Positions 57,160 through 64,000 of a stretch of DNA of 64,000 nucleotides are shown here, piece by piece. Each line of letters begins with the position of its first letter. Position 1 is the first letter of the stretch. The stretch covers positions 7,666,001 to 7,730,000 of the forward strand of contig NC_056044.1 in assembly GCF_004379255.2 (NCBI RefSeq), written 5' to 3'. The DNA is from Salvia splendens. Taxonomy: Eukaryota > Streptophyta > Magnoliopsida > Lamiales > Lamiaceae. A program made the position numbers and the translations under genes. The notes beneath the pieces were generated by a model. It was not told the DNA's origin and made no database searches. It was given only the letters and a program-made list of their open reading frames with translations.

Positions 57160-60100
57160 ATGAGCTACAAGAATATATTTATGTCATCGTATTCTTTATG
57201 TGTTTTTATATCCATACTTATCACATTTATACCATAAAAATAAGTTTACAAACTAATCAAAGCATATTAATTAGGTCAACAAAACCCCCCAACAAAACTT
57301 CTCGTTCTTTATATGGTATATCCCTACACATGCAATACCAAAATTTCCCACTCTTTATGAGTGTGAGTTGGTCAAACAGTAGAGAGGTCAATGTCTGAAG
57401 CCAAAAGTTTCAGATTCAAGTCCTCCGTGACGCGACCTTTAAATTTAAATTAATTTCCGTAAAACACAATTCACTCTTTGATTCTCATGATATGAATTTA
57501 ATTCATACTAACCAAGTTTCAATAGGCTATAAATCTACTAATCATGAATTCTCAGTCGAATATGCATAAATTCAATGTGAAAATGTTTGAATTCATAAAT
57601 TGAGACTTTTGTCTCTGTGAATTCGAACACTAGACTCCGAATTTATTCAACATTATAATTCCTATACTTTTTTTATAATAAATTGACCTATTTATTCAAT
57701 CCATGTACACGGCAATTTCAAATTTGAACAAATTATGATCAATCAGTATTATACAAAATTCTCCACTAATTCCTCATAATAAATTTTTGTATTTTTGTTA
57801 TTACTGTTATCTTTTCTTGAGAAAACACAACTTTATATACTACTAAAAGGTAGTGGTAACTGGTATGATATTGAATCTTCTAGGTTGGACAATGGCTGCC
57901 TACCAACGTGGTCGATTCTTATTGGATGTAAATTACAACAACCAATGAGCTTGCAACACTTGTCACATGAACCTACAGCCAAAACGATATTTGATTAATA
58001 AGGTTAGGTACAGGGTGGCATGGCTTCTGATAAAATGGCATGCTGGTCGAATTAAAAAAAACCGGAAATGATTAATGATTAATGAATCATTAATTCAATT
58101 TAAAGTTATAGTTTTTGGTGGTAATGAAATCATGCCAATTTAGGGGGTTGGTAGGCTTCGAATCAGATATTTTATACAAATGCGATAGAAAACCAGATTT
58201 AATTAAATTTGATTTGACGATGCCAATCAAATATTTACAAATGTGGCGATTTTGTCACACACAATATGGTCAGTCAAACTCATAATTCAATAACGAAACT
58301 AATTGAACAGATTATTATGGGTTCAGTTTGTTACAAGAGTTTGATTCGATTTTTAATTTGTGCCTAGATTTTGACATGTGTTTGGCTCAGAGAAAACCCC
58401 TAATTTCATTGCATCTATAAGTGCATTAATTCTAGTAATTAATGTTTTGACTTATATACTCTATTTCATTTGATAGTAACTTGACAACGACGAACGCATT
58501 AACACTACTACATAGGGAGTTTTTATCCCCTGAAACCGATTTTTAATTTATTTTTAAATATGTTGGAAATCTTTCTTTAGAAGTCACGCTCAGATAAGAG
58601 TATGTTTGTTATTAATTTATCCTAAATAGAATGATAATATAAGGTATAAATTTATCTTTTATATTAAATCTCAAAATTTTACTCTTATCCAAGGAAAATG
58701 TGTTGTCCGAAATTTTATAGGACCTAGCAATTTATTTTATAGAATTATTTCATTATTGATTTGGGTGGCACGTAGTTAGGTTGCTGGTGTGTAGTGATTA
58801 TTTATATACATATAAATAGACAATAGTTATGAAGGATGTTTAAGTACAAAATTATCTATAATAGGTAATTTCGAAAAATGAAAAAAATGTGTATGGTCGT
58901 GCAAATTGTGGATTGGATGCAGCTAGGTAAAGTGAGAAGCACTTAATGTGGATCCCCTGCTTCCAAGTCTCTATTTATGGGAAAACACACTTTCACTTCT
59001 TTTTATTGGATTAATAATTATTACGAAATTTGTTTTTTAAAAAATCTGTAAAATTAGACTTTGGACTGGATCGACATCATTTTCTTAGCAAGGTGTATAC
59101 ACTTACTACTAAAGTAAATACGTACACTTATAATTCCAAAATATTTAACTAATTAAAGTACCAAAAAATATTATGTTCAAATTCAACCTAAGAATTTATA
59201 TTTATCTAATGTTACATACAACTTTATTAACAAATTTGTCTTACATATGCATGTTAGAAATCTTAATTATTGCACGACCTCAAACTTTTTAATGATCCAA
59301 AATTTGAGTTGTGAGTGATTATAGTAATTGCAAATCAAACTTAGATGTAGTATGAGTATTTGATGAGATAGAGAATAGATGTACATGTTTGTACTATAAA
59401 AAAAACATATCATTTTCCAATAAATTAAAGATGTTAGGCTAGCATTATTAGCAATAATTGGTAGTAAACCAATAGTATCCATTACTTATAAATTAAAAGG
59501 ATGTTATCGTGAACGTGTAGCCTCAAATGAAATACGTAACATATTGGTGGTGTGGAATGGTGCTAGTTACATGAATAGGGCTCGTTTGATTTTGTGAAAT
59601 GCATTAATATGATGTGGGATTTTTGTTGAAGATTGAGAATTTACCTTTTTTTTTCAATCAACCATTGTGGCATTGTTCTTTTCTATCACAAATTAACCAT
59701 TTACATACAAAAAAAAGAGAAAAACGTACTATGTATTTGCATTAAGTTTGTTACATAGTTTAGGGGATTGCATAGGAATGGATCTTATTTACCCATTTTA
59801 TTAGAAGAAAAATGTGAAGAAAAAAAAATCAAAATAGCAATAGGCTCTAAAATTGAGTGGGTTGACTCAATAGTCAATTCATTGAATTTTTCTTCATTAT
59901 TTATTTTTAAAATAATAAAAAGTTTAGTTGATTTGCTTTGGTTTTTCCACGCGGAAGTTGTGCATTTCTCGTATATCTCTTTATTACAATGCCTAATAAA
60001 AAATCTTTTGATATGAATAATATGTAAATGTGGGCTCAATCTTTATCGCAAACATTTTGGCACTTCAAGACGGTATCAAAGCTGTTGATTGAGTAAATAC

Positions 60101-60516
60101 AACCTTTTTTTAAGCACCTGGCGTTATTAAGAATATTTGCTTTAATAAATCACAATTTTATAGCTCTGCAAGCTACCAAAAATTATAGCCTAAATATCTG
60201 AGCTTGAAAACACAAGAGGCCTAAATAGAAAATAGTCCAAATCAAATAAAGTTGATCCATATCAATGTAAGGTAGTTCCCAAATGACTAAATGTCACACA
60301 AAAATAAAAGACATCAAAATTGTAAGACTATCTCCTATGTGTCTGTTTCTAGTAATACAAGGGGCTCATTTGTTATGGAGCATGTGATATTAATATTGTA
60401 TTTGGTAATTATCTCCAAAAAAATGATGGTAGAAAAATAATTTCTTTGAAATTTTACCCATAAGTTTATGGTTGGATGCTGAAATTATGGTAATTTAATT
60501 TATTAATATATGGTAT
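57160..60516. other. AT-rich spacer without genes
   Basis: Only a SINE-like fragment at 57,365 can be named. No coding bias, splice-linked frames or element ends are seen. Short frames such as 59,768-60,016 are open on both strands and look random. Confidence 0.45.
57365..57455 (+). mobile_element. SINE-like fragment
   Basis: GAGTTGGTCAAACAGTAGAG resembles an A box region and GATTCAAGTCC matches the pol III B box at all but one position. The tail GTGACGCGACCTTTAAATTT is shared with 20,730. Start, tail and target duplication are not clear. Confidence 0.45.
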
Positions 60517-60722
60517 TGTTGGAAAGAAATCAAGTCACGAGGAAACAAATCAAGGCAAATCAAGGGAATATGAAATTGATACCGTGATTGATTCTTACCA
60601 TGTAATATGTGATTAGGAACTAGGGTAAATCTTTACCTTAATTGTGTATAGTCTATATCCTATATAAAGGAGTATAAATCATAGAGATTAATAAGTTGAA
60701 TAAAAATAGAAGCCTTTCAACA
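60517..60722 (+). repeat. 5' LTR of a second Copia element
   Basis: 206 bp from TGTTGGAAAG to TTTCAACA, with the TGTTG/CAACA terminal pair and an internal TATATAAAGGAG. Directly followed by a tRNA-Met type primer site. The partner LTR is outside the window. Confidence 0.82.
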
Positions 60723-60736
60723 TGGCATCAGAGCAA
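60723..60736 (+). promoter_or_regulatory. Primer-binding site of the second Copia element
   Basis: TGGCATCAGAGC follows the LTR directly and differs in one base from TGGTATCAGAGC, the usual site for initiator tRNA-Met in plant Copia elements. Confidence 0.8.
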
Positions 60737-60801
60737 AGGCTCAGAAATAAACTCATCACAGCCTAGATATACCGTTTCTCGACCTAAGGCAGAATTAAGC
60801 C

Positions 60802-63800
60802 ATGGCCGACGACGAAGACAGAACCAAACCCAAACTCTCAGACGATAACAAATTGAGAGTTAGCAAGAATATTACCGTTGCCGTGAAGCTCAATGGAACC
60901 AACTATTTGATATGGGCGCGGCTAATGAAAATCCAGATCGGGAGTAGGAGGGTACTCCGATACATCAACGGCAATCCGCCACCACTCGAACCAGGGGCGG
61001 CTGATTACACGGAGTGGGAGGAGACAGACTTAATCGTCTTCTCGTGGATTCTAGACAACATCGAAACCGATATTGTCATTGATTTTGCCCATCATCAAAC
61101 GACAGAGGCTATGTGGAAAAGCCTAGTCGTGACATTCGAAAGCACATCCGATTCATTCCAGCTTTTCGATCTAGAAGAAAAAGTAGAAAATGTCAAGCAA
61201 GGAGAACAAAGCCTGGAGACGTATTGGCGGCACTTACATGGGACGTGGATCGATGCCAAGAACAGCCGGTCACATGTTGTGACAAAGGGGTCAGCCAATT
61301 CCGGAAATACATCGAAACCTGGCGGTTATTCAAGTTCCTAACCGGGCTCAACCCGAGATACGATCAGATGAAGCGGGAAGTGCTCAAGGAACGACCATGG
61401 CCCTCAGCCGAGGTCGCATACGGCTGGATTAAGATGGAGACCGCCCAACTTAAAATCATGCCGACAATCTCCACCGAACCAACCGGTGCAACCAACGACG
61501 TCGCATCATCGGGCCATATCGGACTTGGATTCGCGGCTCGGAGTCAGCAGCGGGGTGGACCATCACCGCATCGAACCGGTGCACCCAACCCCCAAAATCC
61601 CCGACCCTTTATACCGGACAAATTGAAGCTATGGTGCTCGCACTGCGGGAAACACAAACACACCAAGGAGACGTGCTTCCTCCTTGTCATCTTCCCGGAA
61701 TGGTGGGACGAGAACCAGAAAGCCAAGGCGAAGCTGGCGATTGGAATATCCGAAAATGGGGGAGGGTTATTTCCGATGACTGGAGCGGGCAACTAGGAGG
61801 CCGCCGACGCTCACGGTCGGCAAGAGAACAAGGGTGGTGCAGTCGGAGAGGCGGCGATCGCCGATTTCAGAGGAGTCGGCGGGTCGTTTGGCGGCGGATC
61901 TTGTGGAGGTAAAGGGTTAGGGGTTAAAAACCCTAACCCTACTTGGTTAATTGCTATTAAGCCCCCCGAGACTGATAAATCATGTTTTTACCCCCAATTC
62001 TGGACTATTACATAAGAAACCCCATGCTGAACCTAATGTGCAATTGAGTCCCATTAGAGTTAAAAACACGAAAACTTACCCCCCAGCTTTAGAAAAATCA
62101 TTTTTTGACCCCAATTATTTTGCACCTCTTGAAAATACCCATATTGCATGCGTAGCAGAAAAATTACAGGGTAATACTGGGAGTGAGTGGATATTTGATT
62201 GTGGAGCTACATATACTATGACCTATGATAAGAGTGATTTTACCACTTTTAATAATGCAACGAAAAGCCAAATTCAAACCGCTGATGGGGAGTTGACATC
62301 TGTGAATGGGAATGGAACTATTGAAATATCACAAGTCTGAAACTTAAAAATTGCCTATATGTGCCAAAACTGTCTCACAAACTGATGTCTATTAGTCACG
62401 TGACGAAGGAACTAAATTGCACTTTATTGATGCATCCAAATTTCTGTGTTTTACAGGATATCCGGACGAGGAGGATAATTGGGAGTGGCACTGAGCATCA
62501 GGGGCTCTATTATGTGGATGAGATAGCTCACCAAGGGGGGGCGCGATGCTTGCTCACGGATCTGCTGATAGAGAAGCTTGGTTGTGGCACCGTCGAATGG
62601 GTCATCCTTCCGCGGGTTATTTCAAATTACTTTTTCCAAAGTTTTCCCATCTTAAAGACATTTCTTGTGAGTCATGTGTTTTGGCTACGAATCATAGACA
62701 ATCTTTTAAATCTAGTAATACGCGTGTTAAATATATTTTTTCCATTGTTCATGCTGATGTGTGGGGCCCTGCGCCTATTACTGGTGATCATGATTTTAAA
62801 TACTTTCTTCTGTTTGTCGATGATTGCACTAGAATGACGTGGGTATATTTTTTGAGACATAAATCTGAAGTTTTCGAAAATTTTACCATCTTTTTCAAAA
62901 TGATTTAGACACAGTTTCACCAAACTATCTCGGTTCTTAGGTCAGATAATGGTAGGAAATTTGTTAATCGAGACATGGAAGAATTTTTTACGAAAAATGG
63001 GTTAATTCACCAAACCACTTGCCCGTATACACCGGAACAGAATGGGGTAGCAGAAAGAAAAAATAGAATTCTTCTTGAAATAACTCGAGCTTTGTTTTTT
63101 GATTCAAATGTTCCGAAATTTCTTTGGCCTGAAGCAGTAGCTACCTCGGTGTACTTGGTCAACCGTCTTCCAACAAAAATTCTTGATATGAAAACACCTC
63201 TTCAAGTTCTCTCGAAATTGACAAGAGTCCCTGAACCATATACTCTTCCACTAAAGATTTTTGGGTGCTCTGTCTATGTGCATGTACCGAAACATGAACG
63301 CACAAAGTTTTCTGCATGCGCCGTGAAATGTGTCTTCTTGGGATATAGGATTAATCAAAAGGGGTATAGATGTTATGATCCGTCTTCTAGGAAAATAATC
63401 ACTACTATGAATTGTAACTTCCTGGAGTGCGAATACTTCTATCAAACCCAACTTAGCGGTCAGGGGGAGAGTAGGAATACCCTAAGGGATATGAGTGGAC
63501 CTCCAAGTTGGTTGGTGCCTCAATCAAGCAACTCCGAAGTGGAACTAACAGAACAAGCTAGCGCCACCGCCGAGCAGGTCACGTCCACTGTGGATCCCCT
63601 CAGCGAGCCACGCCTCAGACCAATCCTCCTCCAGTGATATCCGAGGTAAATTCTGAACCCATTCCTGAGAGTACAGTTATTACTAATAACCTTCCTGAGA
63701 AAGATGAGGTCACAACTATTGATGGGGTCCCCCACGAAGCACTCGAGGGGTCCCACCTAAAAGATACAGTCCAGAAAAGATCGAAAGTAAAAGTAGATAC

Positions 63801-64000
63801 TCGATGGCAAATCATGCTAAAGCCAACCTCACATAGATGGCTAGAGCTTTCACAACAGCCCTGTATGAAGAAGAAGAGATCCCTCAAACAGCTGAAGTGG
63901 TAATGCAAATACTTCATTGGAGAAAGACGATGATGGTAGAGATGAAAGCACTGATGAAGAGCAAAACATGGGAAGTGTGTGCCAGACCAGAAGGCGTGCG
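60802..64000 (+). pseudogene. Decayed Copia gag-pol, cut by the window end
   Basis: Gag starts MADDEDRTKP and includes NYLIWARLMKIQIG and ESTSDSFQLFDLEEK, then shifts frame near 61,240. A CCHC knuckle (CSHCGKHKHTKETC) is at 61,642. Protease text WIFDCGATYTM is at 62,190, where relatives usually have D-S/T-G. Integrase follows: WHRRMGHPSAG, HADVWGP, a stop TAG near 62,907, RSDNGRKF and CPYTPEQNGVAERKN. The frame shifts several more times, and the start of reverse transcriptase (EMKALMKSKTWEVC) is visible at 63,940. Different in sequence from the Copia at 51-56 kb and much older. Confidence 0.88.

Noticed and set aside
1..64000. A CRISPR array or bacterial-type operon
   Set aside because: The tandem repeats found have no regular unique spacers, and gene structure is clearly plant nuclear with introns.

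Overview
The window looks like nuclear DNA of a eudicot plant. Genes have GT-AG introns and encode plant-specific families (NETWORKED 1, SULTR3 sulfate transporter, plant type I inositol-polyphosphate 5-phosphatase, Raf-like MAPKKK, STN1). The spaces between genes are AT-rich and full of Stowaway, Harbinger, hAT, CACTA and Copia sequences. An asterid is plausible, but I cannot name a species from the sequence alone.

Layout. 1-4.4 kb: a nine-exon 5-phosphatase gene (minus). 4.4-12.1 kb: AT-rich spacer with MITEs and a 1.1-kb solo LTR flanked by a perfect 5-bp target duplication. 12.1-12.6 kb: intronless STN1 (minus). 13.4-15.3 kb: six-exon Raf-like kinase (minus). 16.4-20.4 kb: two neighbouring PIF/Harbinger elements, each with TTA target duplications and a broken transposase gene. 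20.4-29.2 kb: gene-free, with MITEs, SINE-like fragments and a probable LTR remnant. 29.2-32.7 kb: a hAT-type element interrupted by a 2.9-kb foldback element with arms of over 800 bp around two 616-bp direct repeats. 33.7-40.3 kb: four-exon NET1 gene (plus), predicted 1756 aa. 41.1-46.5 kb: twelve-exon SULTR3 gene (minus), predicted 651 aa, with a hAT MITE in intron 3. 48.1-57.1 kb: a cluster of related elements, each flanked by TA microsatellite. The largest spans about 7.6 kb and carries fragments of a TIM23 gene, an ERF-domain gene and an unidentified exon, a 44-bp minisatellite and an almost intact Copia element. 60.5-64 kb: a second, decayed Copia element that runs off the window.

The five host genes are unrelated housekeeping, signalling and transport genes and form no cluster. 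Exon models were built by hand from splice sites and protein-family continuity. In all four intron-containing genes the exon sum is a whole number of codons ending at a stop, which supports the models.

The most unusual object is the TA-microsatellite-flanked family at 48-57 kb. Its members share terminal sequences (GGG followed a few bases later by TGATC) and a subterminal box, and the largest member behaves like a gene-capturing transposon. The nested hAT pair is also notable, because a second copy at 44 kb preserves the empty insertion site.
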